In this document: positions 1-6,550 of the stretch, in pieces
Layout of the letters: every line of letters starts with the position of its first letter
Numbering within the stretch: position 1 is the stretch's first letter
NCBI GenBank assembly: GCA_005798965.1
Contig: SYIB01000187.1
Span: forward strand, 1 to 6,967
Length of the DNA stretch: 6,967 nt
DNA from: Planctomycetia bacterium
GTDB taxonomy: Bacteria; Planctomycetota; Phycisphaerae; Phycisphaerales; SM1A02
Direction: 5' to 3'
Made by a program: the position numbers and the translations under genes
The notes under the pieces: generated by a model
Databases searched by the model: none
What the model saw: the letters and a program-made list of their open reading frames with translations, nothing else
Told to the model about the DNA's origin: nothing

Positions 1-259
1 CGTACGCGACGAGGGCTGCCTGAGCCTGCCTGGGATTCGCGTCGGCGTGCGCCGACCCGCCCACGTCCGCATCGAGGCCACCGGACTCGATGGCGAACGA
101 TTCGAGCTCGAGGACAGCGGCCTGATGGGGCGATGCTGGTTGCACGAGTACGACCACCTCGAAGGCCGATTGATCACCGACTGGATGTCGCCGATCGATC
201 GGCTGGCTGCCCGTCGCACGCTGCGTGATCTCGAGGCGGCCTTCGAGGAGGGCCAGTGA
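1..259 (+). CDS. def: Peptide deformylase, C-terminal part (5' end outside window)
   Basis: Peptide deformylase removes the formyl group from the N-terminal formyl-Met of new proteins in the cytoplasm, using a bound metal ion. The reading frame is open from base 2 with no start visible, so about 85 C-terminal residues are seen. Two of the three family motifs are present: EGCLS at bases 11-25 (its Cys binds the metal) and HEYDH at 143-157 (two metal-binding His plus the catalytic Glu). The first motif (GxGxAAxQ) lies upstream of the window. The residue before HEYDH is Leu, where the family nearly always has Gln. The tail (MSPIDRLAARRTL followed by an acidic helix) resembles planctomycete-type deformylases as I recall them. 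The stop overlaps the fmt start, the classic def-fmt pairing. Function is near certain from the motifs and the neighbour. Confidence 0.93.
   Translation, partial: VRDEGCLSLPGIRVGVRRPAHVRIEATGLDGERFELEDSGLMGRCWLHEYDHLEGRLITDWMSPIDRLAARRTLRDLEAAFEEGQ
245..250 (+). promoter_or_regulatory. Ribosome binding site for fmt
   Basis: A GAGGAG purine run inside the last codons of def lies 5 nt before the GTG at 256. It supports that GTG as the fmt start over the next in-frame GTG at 268. Its position within def fits coupled translation of the two genes. Confidence 0.6.
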
Positions 260-1209
260 GCGCGCGGGTGGCGCTTCTGGGGTCGGGAGCCTTCGCGATC
301 CCGAGCTTCTCGGCGCTGGCCACGACGCCAGGCATCGAGGTCCCCTTGGTCATCACGCAGCCTGACCGGCCTGCTGGCCGCGGGCGAGTGCTCGAACCGA
401 CGCCCGTCGGCGCATGGGCGGCCGGTACGGGGCTTCGCGTGATCAAGCCCGAGGACATCAACGCGCCGGAGTGGATCGAGCTGCTCGAGCGCGAACGCAT
501 CGCGGCACTCGCGGTGATCGCGTTCGGGCAGAAGCTCTCGCCGGCCGTGCTCGAGGGGCGTGTGGCCTGCAACCTCCACGGTTCGCTGCTGCCACGTTGG
601 CGCGGTGCTGCACCGATCCAGCGCAGCGTGATGGCTGGCGATGACGAGGTCGGCGTGACCGTGATTTCGATCGCGCCACGAATGGATGGGGGCCTCGTGT
701 ATGCGCGCGTGACGGCCACGATCGGTGCAAGCGAGACCAGCGGGGACCTTCATGATCGGCTTGCGCAACTCGGCGTGCCTGCGATGGTGGATGCGGTGCA
801 GCGCTTGGTCGCAGGCACGGCACACGGTGCGGTGCAGGATGAATCGCTGGCCACGCGTGCACGCAAGCTCTCCCGAGCCGATGCATGGGTCGATCTGCAT
901 GGCACGGCCAAGGCTGCCTGCGCGCGCATCAATGGCCTGTCTCCGTGGCCTGGGACCGACTGCATGATCACCGGTGATGGCCACCAGCCCATGCCGATCA
1001 AGCTCCTGCGCTGCCGTGCCGTCGATGCATCGCTGCCGGTGGGCAGCGTGGCCACAAGCGGCGTGGTTGGATGTGGCGAGGGTGCGATCGACGTGCTCGA
1101 AGCACAAGTGCCGGGCGGCAAGCCGATGCCGCTGGCCGACCTGATGCGTGGCAGGCGGTGGAGCAGGGCGACCCTGGCGAGTGAGCCTCATGCACCGGTT
1201 GCGCACTGA
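256..1209 (+). CDS. fmt: Methionyl-tRNA formyltransferase
   Basis: Transfers a formyl group from 10-formyltetrahydrofolate to initiator Met-tRNA, making the fMet-tRNA that starts bacterial translation. At 317 residues it is full length for the family. The N-terminal hydrolase/transferase fold carries the near-invariant block NLHGSLLPRWRGAAPIQ at residues 106-122. The catalytic set falls at Asn106, His108 and Asp144, the same numbers as in the E. coli enzyme. The C-terminal domain begins near KLSRADAWVD (204-213), with the RINGLSPWPG segment at 224-233. Where many relatives read LDTGD around the Asp, this one reads MDGGL; the Asp is kept. The GTG start shares bases with the def stop (GTGA), with a good ribosome site upstream, so the two are probably translated together. 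The 3' end overlaps queA. Nothing looks broken. Confidence 0.97.
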   Translation: MSARVALLGSGAFAIPSFSALATTPGIEVPLVITQPDRPAGRGRVLEPTPVGAWAAGTGLRVIKPEDINAPEWIELLERERIAALAVIAFGQKLSPAVLEGRVACNLHGSLLPRWRGAAPIQRSVMAGDDEVGVTVISIAPRMDGGLVYARVTATIGASETSGDLHDRLAQLGVPAMVDAVQRLVAGTAHGAVQDESLATRARKLSRADAWVDLHGTAKAACARINGLSPWPGTDCMITGDGHQPMPIKLLRCRAVDASLPVGSVATSGVVGCGEGAIDVLEAQVPGGKPMPLADLMRGRRWSRATLASEPHAPVAH

Positions 1210-2254
1210 CGAACTTGACTATCTGCTCGATCCGGCGCGTGTGGCGACCGTGCCGGCGGAGCCGCGCGACAGCGCGCGCATGATGATCGTGCGTCGGTCC
1301 GGCGCGGAGGTGGTGCATGGGAGGGTCAGCGACCTGCCGCAGTGGCTGGTCGCCGGAGATCTGCTTGTCGCCAACCACACCAAGGTGGCTCCAGTGCGGT
1401 TTGAAGGCGCGCGGCTCAGCGATGCCCGCACGGTCGAGGGGCTCTTCGTGGCCCCGGTGGGCGATCGTTCCTGGACGGCGCTCATCAAGGGAGCCAAGCG
1501 ACTGCGGCCGGGCGACCGGATCGAGGTGCACGGGGCGACGGGGGAGCGCACGGTCGTGACCGCGCGCGAGCGCCAGGATGAGTCGTGGGTGATCGACTTT
1601 CCCGATGCACCCACGCCGATCCTTGAGCGCGTCGGTCGGGCGCCGCTGCCCCCCTACATTTTGGGTGCACGACGCGATCGCCACGAATCGGTTGACGAGG
1701 CGATCGACCGGGACCGCTACCAGACCGTGTATGCGCAGGCCTTGAGCCGCCCGAGCGTGGCGGCTCCGACGGCTGGCCTGCACCTGACACCGGGCCTGAT
1801 GCAAGTCCTTCGTCAGCAGGGCGTTGAATGGTCAAGCGTCGAGTTGCAGGTCGGGTTGGGCACGTTCAAGCCCGTTGAAACCGAGTGGATCGACGAGCAC
1901 CCCATGCATTCGGAGTGGTGCAGGATCGAGCGGCCATCGCTCGAGGCGGTGTGCGCGGCGCGTGCGGCGGGGCGGCGTGTGATCGCGGTGGGTACGACGA
2001 GCGTGCGCGTGCTCGAGAGCCTGCCCGAACCTCCCCTCGCCGGTGAGTTCGAGACGCGACTCATGATCGCGCCCGGTCAACAGTTCAGGCTGGTCGACGG
2101 GCTGCTGACCAATTTCCATCTGCCGCGGAGCACGCTGTTGGCACTCGTGGGAGCGATGATCGGGCTTGAGCGCCTGAAGTCGCTCTACGCCGCCGCGCAG
2201 CGCGAGGGCTACCGGTTCTACTCGTACGGCGACTGCATGCTCATCCTGCCCTGA
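1190..2254 (+). CDS. queA: S-adenosylmethionine:tRNA ribosyltransferase-isomerase (QueA)
   Basis: Transfers and isomerises the ribosyl part of S-adenosylmethionine onto 7-aminomethyl-7-deazaguanine at the tRNA wobble position, giving epoxyqueuosine, the next-to-last step of queuosine synthesis. Family motifs run in order: LPPYI (153-157), RYQTVYA (176-182), APTAGLHLT (192-200), VGLGTFKPV (221-229), GTTSVR (268-273), LTNFHLPRSTLL (306-317) and YRFYSYGDCMLI (341-352). The segment between PPYI and YQTVY is about 8 residues longer than in E. coli QueA, with the charged stretch RRDRHESVDEAIDRDR. The chosen ATG gives 354 residues, normal for the family, and a 20-nt overlap with fmt. In-frame GTG codons at 1181 and 1148 would add 3 or 14 residues that look like read-through of the fmt 3' end. 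No clear ribosome site precedes any of the three starts, so translation is probably coupled to fmt. No tgt or queG is in view. Confidence 0.95.
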   Translation: MHRLRTDELDYLLDPARVATVPAEPRDSARMMIVRRSGAEVVHGRVSDLPQWLVAGDLLVANHTKVAPVRFEGARLSDARTVEGLFVAPVGDRSWTALIKGAKRLRPGDRIEVHGATGERTVVTARERQDESWVIDFPDAPTPILERVGRAPLPPYILGARRDRHESVDEAIDRDRYQTVYAQALSRPSVAAPTAGLHLTPGLMQVLRQQGVEWSSVELQVGLGTFKPVETEWIDEHPMHSEWCRIERPSLEAVCAARAAGRRVIAVGTTSVRVLESLPEPPLAGEFETRLMIAPGQQFRLVDGLLTNFHLPRSTLLALVGAMIGLERLKSLYAAAQREGYRFYSYGDCMLILP

Positions 2255-2371
2255 CGGGGCCGCTCGGGAGCGTCGGAAATTCCCGTCGGAAAGTCATGCG
2301 CCGAGCCGATGAACCCCGGGCGCGCAGGGTGGCGCGCGGTAGGCTTGCGACGCGTCACGGAGGACGAAACG
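2255..2371 (+). promoter_or_regulatory. queA-murE intergenic gap, candidate promoter region
   Basis: These 117 nt are the only sizeable non-coding stretch in the window. They contain a 5-bp inverted repeat (CGCTC/GAGCG, 2261-2272) and a 9-bp direct repeat CGTCGGAAA at 2271-2279 and 2284-2292 (13 nt apart). A TAGGCT at 2340-2345 fits a loose -10 pattern (TAnnnT), but no recognisable -35 lies at the right distance. No hairpin followed by a T run is present, so queA has no evident intrinsic terminator here. I infer that a promoter for the murE-murF-mraY block may lie here because every other + strand junction is tight; the sequence alone does not prove it. Confidence 0.3.
2359..2363 (+). promoter_or_regulatory. 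Ribosome binding site for murE
   Basis: GGAGG sits 8 nt before the ATG at 2372. It decides the murE start: the in-frame ATG at 2309 lacks such a site and would add 21 residues with no family resemblance. Confidence 0.75.
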
Positions 2372-3895
2372 ATGCAGGTGAGTGCGCTCGTGAAGGCAGT
2401 CGATGGAGTGACCTTGCTCGCAGGCGGCGAGGTCGAGGTCGCTTCGCTCGCAGATGACTCGCGCCAAGTGAAGCCGGGTGCGCTGTTCGTCGCCAGAGCC
2501 GGTCCCCACGGCGATGGCCGTGCGTTCATCCAGGATGCGATCGCGAAGGGTGCGGTGGCGGTGCTCGCCGATGCCGGCGTGGCGCCGATCGATGGCGTGG
2601 CCTGGCTTGCTGCGCGAAGTGGTGGCTCGCAGCAGGGCACGAAAGATGCCGCCGCGCTCCTTCCTTGGATCGCCGAGGCATTCCATGGATTCCCGAGTCG
2701 CAGGCTCCGATTGGTGGGCATCACCGGCACCAATGGCAAGACCACGACGACCTATCTCTATCGACACATCGCACGCATCGCAGGTCGGCGCTGTGGGCTC
2801 ATTGGCACCGTCGAGACCGACGATGGGGCTGGAACCGTGGCGAGCAACCTCACCACGCCGGGTGCCATTGACCTCAGCGCGACCTTCGCAAGAATGGTGG
2901 CCAACGGCTGCGACGGCGCGGTCATGGAAACCAGCAGTCACGCGCTGCACCAAGGGCGTGTGGCCGCCCTGCGGTTCGGCTGCGGCATCTTTACGAACCT
3001 GACTGGTGACCATCTGGACTATCACGGTTCGATGGAGGCCTATGCGAGTGCCAAGGCGATCCTCTTCGCCGGGCTCGACCCGTGTGCGACGGCCGTGGTG
3101 AATGCCGACGACCCCGCGCATGAGCGCATGCTGCGCGACTGCCGCGCGAACGTCATCCGGTGCAGCGTGCGCAGCCCGCGCGCGACCGCCAGCGCACAGG
3201 AGCTGCGCGTGGGCGTCGGAAGCATGCGGCTTCGCCTCGTCGGTCCGTGGGGGCGCATCGAGGCGGACCTGCCGTTCACGGGGCGCCACAACACCATGAA
3301 TACGCTGCAGGCCGTCGCTGCAGCGTGGTCAGGCGGCATCGATGGAAGCGTGATCGAGCAAGCGCTCGCGACGTGTGCGGCACCCCCGGGTCGGCTCGAG
3401 CCGGTCACCGCGCCGGGTGATCCGTTCGCGGTGGTCGTCGACTACGCGCACACCGACGACGCACTCCTCAACGTCTGCGCGGCCCTGAAGTCGGTGCTCG
3501 AACCCGGTGGTCGGCTGATCACCGTGTTCGGCTGCGGCGGAGACCGCGATCCCACCAAGCGCCCACGCATGGCGCGCGTGGCGTGTGACCACAGCGACGT
3601 GGTCGTGGTGACCAGCGACAATCCGCGCACCGAGGCACCGGAGTCGATCGTGGACCAGATCATGGCTGGCGTGCCGCAGGGCACCGCCGCCGTCGTGCAT
3701 CGTGTGACGGATCGCTCCGCGGCGATCCATGCCGCCGTGGCCGAGGCACGCGAGCGTGACGTCGTGCTCATCGCCGGCACGGGGCACGAGGACTACCAGA
3801 TCATCGGGACCGTCAAGCATCCGTTCGACGATCGCACCGTGGCGCGGTCGGCGCTGGTGGCGCGCACGACGATTCAGGAAGGAGCACTGGCGTGA
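2372..3895 (+). CDS. murE: UDP-MurNAc-L-Ala-D-Glu:meso-diaminopimelate ligase (MurE)
   Basis: Cytoplasmic ATP-dependent ligase that adds the third residue of the peptidoglycan stem peptide to UDP-MurNAc-L-Ala-D-Glu. The chosen ATG gives 507 residues, against 495 in E. coli. The N-terminal UDP-binding domain has DDSRQVKPGALFVA (28-41). The ATP loop is GITGTNGKTTTT (116-127). METSSHAL (185-192) and the segment around Lys228 (YASAKAILF; the expected carbamylated Lys) belong to the central ligase domain. The C-terminal domain has DYAHTDDALLN (357-367), FGCGGDRDPTKRP (386-398) and DNPR (416-419). DNPR is the established mark of enzymes that accept meso-diaminopimelate rather than lysine. The usual GKGHE loop reads GTGHE (469-473); the Glu that contacts diaminopimelate is kept, but Lys is Thr. 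The 3' end overlaps murF by 4 nt. Function is certain; substrate choice is inferred from DNPR. Confidence 0.96.
   Translation: MQVSALVKAVDGVTLLAGGEVEVASLADDSRQVKPGALFVARAGPHGDGRAFIQDAIAKGAVAVLADAGVAPIDGVAWLAARSGGSQQGTKDAAALLPWIAEAFHGFPSRRLRLVGITGTNGKTTTTYLYRHIARIAGRRCGLIGTVETDDGAGTVASNLTTPGAIDLSATFARMVANGCDGAVMETSSHALHQGRVAALRFGCGIFTNLTGDHLDYHGSMEAYASAKAILFAGLDPCATAVVNADDPAHERMLRDCRANVIRCSVRSPRATASAQELRVGVGSMRLRLVGPWGRIEADLPFTGRHNTMNTLQAVAAAWSGGIDGSVIEQALATCAAPPGRLEPVTAPGDPFAVVVDYAHTDDALLNVCAALKSVLEPGGRLITVFGCGGDRDPTKRPRMARVACDHSDVVVVTSDNPRTEAPESIVDQIMAGVPQGTAAVVHRVTDRSAAIHAAVAEARERDVVLIAGTGHEDYQIIGTVKHPFDDRTVARSALVARTTIQEGALA
3879..3884 (+). promoter_or_regulatory. Ribosome binding site for murF
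   Basis: AAGGAG, inside a longer AGGAAGGAG purine run at 3876-3884, ends 7 nt before the GTG at 3892. It lies within the last codons of murE and supports the GTG start and a translational link between the two ligases. Confidence 0.7.
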
Positions 3896-5298
3896 CGTTC
3901 CTCTCGCATGATGCGATGGCCAGCGCCACCGGAGGTCGCTGGGTTGGGCCGCCACGCAGCAACGAACCGGTGGCGGGCATCGGCACCGATACGCGCATGT
4001 CGCTCCAAGGTCGCGCCTTCGTGGCACTCACGGGCGAACAGCATGATGCGCATCACCATCTCGGTGCCGCGCAGTCGGCTGGCGCCGCTGCGCTGATCGT
4101 GTCGAGGTTTCCCGATGATTTCACGCCCACGGTGCCCACGCTGCTGGTGCGCGACACGCTCGTGGCGCTGCAGCGGCTCGCCACGGCATGGCGCGCGGAA
4201 GTCGCCCCATTCACGATTGGCATCACTGGGTCGAGCGGCAAGACGACGACGCGTCGCCTCTTGCACGGCGTGCTGTCGCAGCAGCAGCGCGGCACGAGCA
4301 GCCCCAAGAGCTTCAACAATGAGATTGGCGTGCCACTCACCATGCTGTCAGCTGCCCGTGGCGATGACTTTCTGCTGCTTGAGATGGGCATGAATCACCC
4401 GGGCGAGATCCGTCGCTTGTCGGCGATCGCCGAGCAGGATGCAGCCGTGATCACCATGGTCGGTCGAGCGCACTTGGGTGGCATGGGTTCGCTCGAGGCC
4501 ATCGCCATCGAAAAAGCCAGCATCGCCGACGGGCTGCCTGCGTGCGCGCCGGTCATCGTCAACGGTGACAACGCACCCCTGATGACGGCCCTTGCCGAGT
4601 TCGGGCGCTGCGATCTGCGCGTGATCACCTTCGGCACGGATGCCGCACGCAACGTGCGGCTGGTCTCCCGCGAGCAGCATCGTGAGGTGCAGTTGGTGAC
4701 GGCCCGCGCGCATGGTCAGCTCGTGCAGTTCGAGCTGCAGCTGCCTGGCAGCCATAACGCGATGAACGCGCTCGCCGCGCTCGCCATGGGACTCGATCGC
4801 GGGCTCACGCCAGCGCAAGTGGCACGTGGGCTCGCCGCAGTCGAGCCATCCGAGATGCGCATGGTTCGCGAGCGGATCGGCTCGGTCGATGTCTACAACG
4901 ATGCCTACAACGCCAATCCTGATGCGGTTGCCGCGGCCCTGCGTGCCTTTGCGGAGGTGGCGGCGCGCGCGCCACGGCGCGTGGTCGTGCTCGGAGACAT
5001 GCTCGAACTCGGCGATGCTGAGCGTGCCCTGCATGAGGAGGTGGGCCACCTGGCGGCCTCGGTGCTGCAGCGGGGTGACCGGGCTTGGTTCATCGGCTCT
5101 CGCAGCCGGTCCGGTGCCGACGCTGCGCGCAAGGCTGGGCTCGACGTCGAATGGGTCGAGTCGCTGGATGGCGGAGTGGCGGCTTCGATCGCTTCGTCGC
5201 TGGCCGAAGGTGATGCGGTGCTCCTGAAGGGGAGCAGGGGATCGGCGGTCGAGCGCGTGCTTCCTGCACTGCGCGCGGCGCCGCTCGTGACAGGCTGA
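3892..5298 (+). CDS. murF: UDP-MurNAc-tripeptide:D-Ala-D-Ala ligase (MurF)
   Basis: Completes the cytoplasmic precursor by joining the dipeptide D-Ala-D-Ala to UDP-MurNAc-tripeptide with ATP, giving the pentapeptide that MraY uses. The 468 residues match the family's usual size. Visible motifs are the ATP loop GITGSSGKTTT (110-120), FNNEIGVPLT (141-150), EMGMNHPGEI (164-173), AHLGGMGSLE (193-202), Lys208 (likely the carbamylated Lys of the usual AKGEI segment), HNAMNALAAL (288-297), NDAYNANPDA (336-345), VLGDMLELGD (366-375) and LLKGSRGSAVERVL (444-457). Two positions differ from common family forms: GSSGKT where GSNGKT is usual, and AHLGGMGS where AHLEGFGS is usual. The GTG start overlaps the murE stop (GTGA) and has a strong ribosome site. 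mraY follows after 38 nt. The open frame and intact motifs indicate a working enzyme. Confidence 0.96.
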   Translation: MTFLSHDAMASATGGRWVGPPRSNEPVAGIGTDTRMSLQGRAFVALTGEQHDAHHHLGAAQSAGAAALIVSRFPDDFTPTVPTLLVRDTLVALQRLATAWRAEVAPFTIGITGSSGKTTTRRLLHGVLSQQQRGTSSPKSFNNEIGVPLTMLSAARGDDFLLLEMGMNHPGEIRRLSAIAEQDAAVITMVGRAHLGGMGSLEAIAIEKASIADGLPACAPVIVNGDNAPLMTALAEFGRCDLRVITFGTDAARNVRLVSREQHREVQLVTARAHGQLVQFELQLPGSHNAMNALAALAMGLDRGLTPAQVARGLAAVEPSEMRMVRERIGSVDVYNDAYNANPDAVAAALRAFAEVAARAPRRVVVLGDMLELGDAERALHEEVGHLAASVLQRGDRAWFIGSRSRSGADAARKAGLDVEWVESLDGGVAASIASSLAEGDAVLLKGSRGSAVERVLPALRAAPLVTG

Positions 5299-5336
5299 TT
5301 GGAGAGTCGGCCATCTGGCCGGGTCAGGGACAGGGC
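5299..5336 (+). promoter_or_regulatory. murF-mraY spacer with mraY ribosome binding site and small hairpin
   Basis: The 38-nt spacer holds an inverted repeat CGGCCA/TGGCCG (5308-5313 and 5316-5321) with only 2 nt between its arms, and a modest AGGGA (5326-5330) 6 nt before the mraY ATG. There is no T run, so I do not read the hairpin as a terminator. It could affect ribosome access to mraY, but that is inference. Confidence 0.35.
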
Positions 5337-6542
5337 ATGCTCTACAACCTCGTCGTCGAATTTCAGGACAAGCTCGATTCGATCCCGCTCTTGCGCTGGA
5401 TCGTCGGGATCATGTGGCAGGTCGAATTCCGGGCCTTCGCCGCGGTGCTGATCTCGTTCGCGCTCGCACTCTGGCAGGGCCCCGGCGTGATCGCGTGGCT
5501 GCAGCGCAAGAAGATCGGCGACACCGCCGAGTTCGGCCATGAAGAGATCAATCGCCTGATGCAGGGGCGCAGCGGTGTGCCGACGATGGGGGGGATCTTC
5601 CTGTGCGGGAGCATCCTCGTGACCACGGCGCTGCTGGCCGACGTCTGGTTCAATCGCTACATCCAGATCTCGCTGATCGTGCTGGTCTGGATGAGTGGGG
5701 TCGGCGCGATCGACGACTGGCTCAAGCTGACCTCGAGCCAGCGCAAGCCCGGCTCGCGCGATGGCCTCTACAGCTGGGAAAAGCTGGTGTTCCAGGTCGG
5801 GCTTGGCTTGGTGGTCGGCTACTTCGTCTACACGGCTGCCAAGCTGCCGGATGCACATGTCCTCAACCTGCCGCTGCAGCGAACCTATCCGCCGACGGCC
5901 GTCAAGGACTTCGTTGGGCTTCGTCTGGATCTCGCCCCGAGCGTCATCGTGCTTGGCGTGGGGGCATTTGCCGTGCTCTGCGCGTTCTTCATGACCGGCT
6001 TCTCGAATGCCGTGAACATCACGGATGGCATGGATGGCCTCGCAGGTGGCAACATGGTCATCACGAGCTTCGCGCTGATGGTGCTCGCGTACATCTCGGG
6101 TCACGCCAACACGGCGTACTTCCTGCTGGTGCCGTATGTGCCCGGTTCCGCCGAACTCATGGTGCTCGCCGGCGCGATGGCCGGCGCCACGCTGGGGTTC
6201 CTCTGGTTCAATGCCCATCCGGCCCGCGTCTTCATGGGGGATACGGGCTCGCTCGCCCTCGGCGCGCTGATGGGCTATATCGGCGTCGTGACCCGCAACG
6301 AGCTGCTGCTGCCTGTGATCGGCGCGGTCTACGTGATCGAGATCTCGACCGTGATGATGCAGGTCAGCTGGTTCAAGTGGACCAAGCGCAAGTACGGCGA
6401 GGGCCAGAGGATCTTCCGCAGCACGCCGATCCACCATGGCTTCCACCTGAACGGATGGGCTGAGACGCAGATCGTGACGCGCTCCTACATCGTGAGCGCC
6501 GTCGCGGTCGTGATCGCGCTGGTCACCCTGAAGCTGCGCTGA
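5337..6542 (+). CDS. mraY: Phospho-N-acetylmuramoyl-pentapeptide transferase (MraY, lipid I synthase)
   Basis: Inner-membrane enzyme that transfers phospho-MurNAc-pentapeptide from UDP onto undecaprenyl phosphate, forming lipid I, the first membrane step of peptidoglycan synthesis. At 401 residues it is longer than the usual ~360; much of the extra lies between the fourth and fifth membrane segments (about 167-200). About ten hydrophobic helices are visible, for example near 33-47, 84-101, 108-125, 149-166, 200-220, 273-292, 323-343 and 381-398. Family motifs are VPTMGG (81-86), DDWLK (126-130, catalytic/Mg2+ Asp pair), NAVNITDGMDGLA (224-236), FNAHPARVFMGDTGS (291-305, with the Mg2+-binding Asp302) and PIHHGFH (364-370). 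The last motif is normally PIHHHFE, so the third His is Gly here. MraY takes the MurF product directly, which fits its place in the cluster. The ATG has a modest ribosome site. Confidence 0.96.
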   Translation: MLYNLVVEFQDKLDSIPLLRWIVGIMWQVEFRAFAAVLISFALALWQGPGVIAWLQRKKIGDTAEFGHEEINRLMQGRSGVPTMGGIFLCGSILVTTALLADVWFNRYIQISLIVLVWMSGVGAIDDWLKLTSSQRKPGSRDGLYSWEKLVFQVGLGLVVGYFVYTAAKLPDAHVLNLPLQRTYPPTAVKDFVGLRLDLAPSVIVLGVGAFAVLCAFFMTGFSNAVNITDGMDGLAGGNMVITSFALMVLAYISGHANTAYFLLVPYVPGSAELMVLAGAMAGATLGFLWFNAHPARVFMGDTGSLALGALMGYIGVVTRNELLLPVIGAVYVIEISTVMMQVSWFKWTKRKYGEGQRIFRSTPIHHGFHLNGWAETQIVTRSYIVSAVAVVIALVTLKLR

Positions 6543-6550
6543 GCGCGCGG

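Noticed and set aside
2340..2345. TAGGCT as the -10 box of a murE promoter
   Set aside because: It fits a loose TAnnnT pattern, but no -35 is visible about 17 nt upstream, and a 6-base match is weak evidence by itself.
2309..2371. Upstream ATG at 2309 as the murE start
   Set aside because: The added 21 residues look like non-coding sequence and lack a ribosome site, while GGAGG sits 8 nt before the ATG at 2372.
2294..3289. A 331-codon open frame on the - strand opposite murE
   Set aside because: Antisense shadow of a confident gene, with low-complexity His/Arg-rich translation and no motif.
4905..6446. A 513-codon open frame on the - strand across murF and mraY
   Set aside because: It lies antisense to two genes with complete family motifs. 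Its translation is rich in His, Asp, Arg and Gln with no recognisable domain, as expected for a shadow frame in high-GC coding DNA.
5603..6463. A 286-codon + strand frame inside mraY
   Set aside because: Out of frame with mraY, Arg/Gly/His-rich, and without the membrane helices or motifs seen in the true frame.
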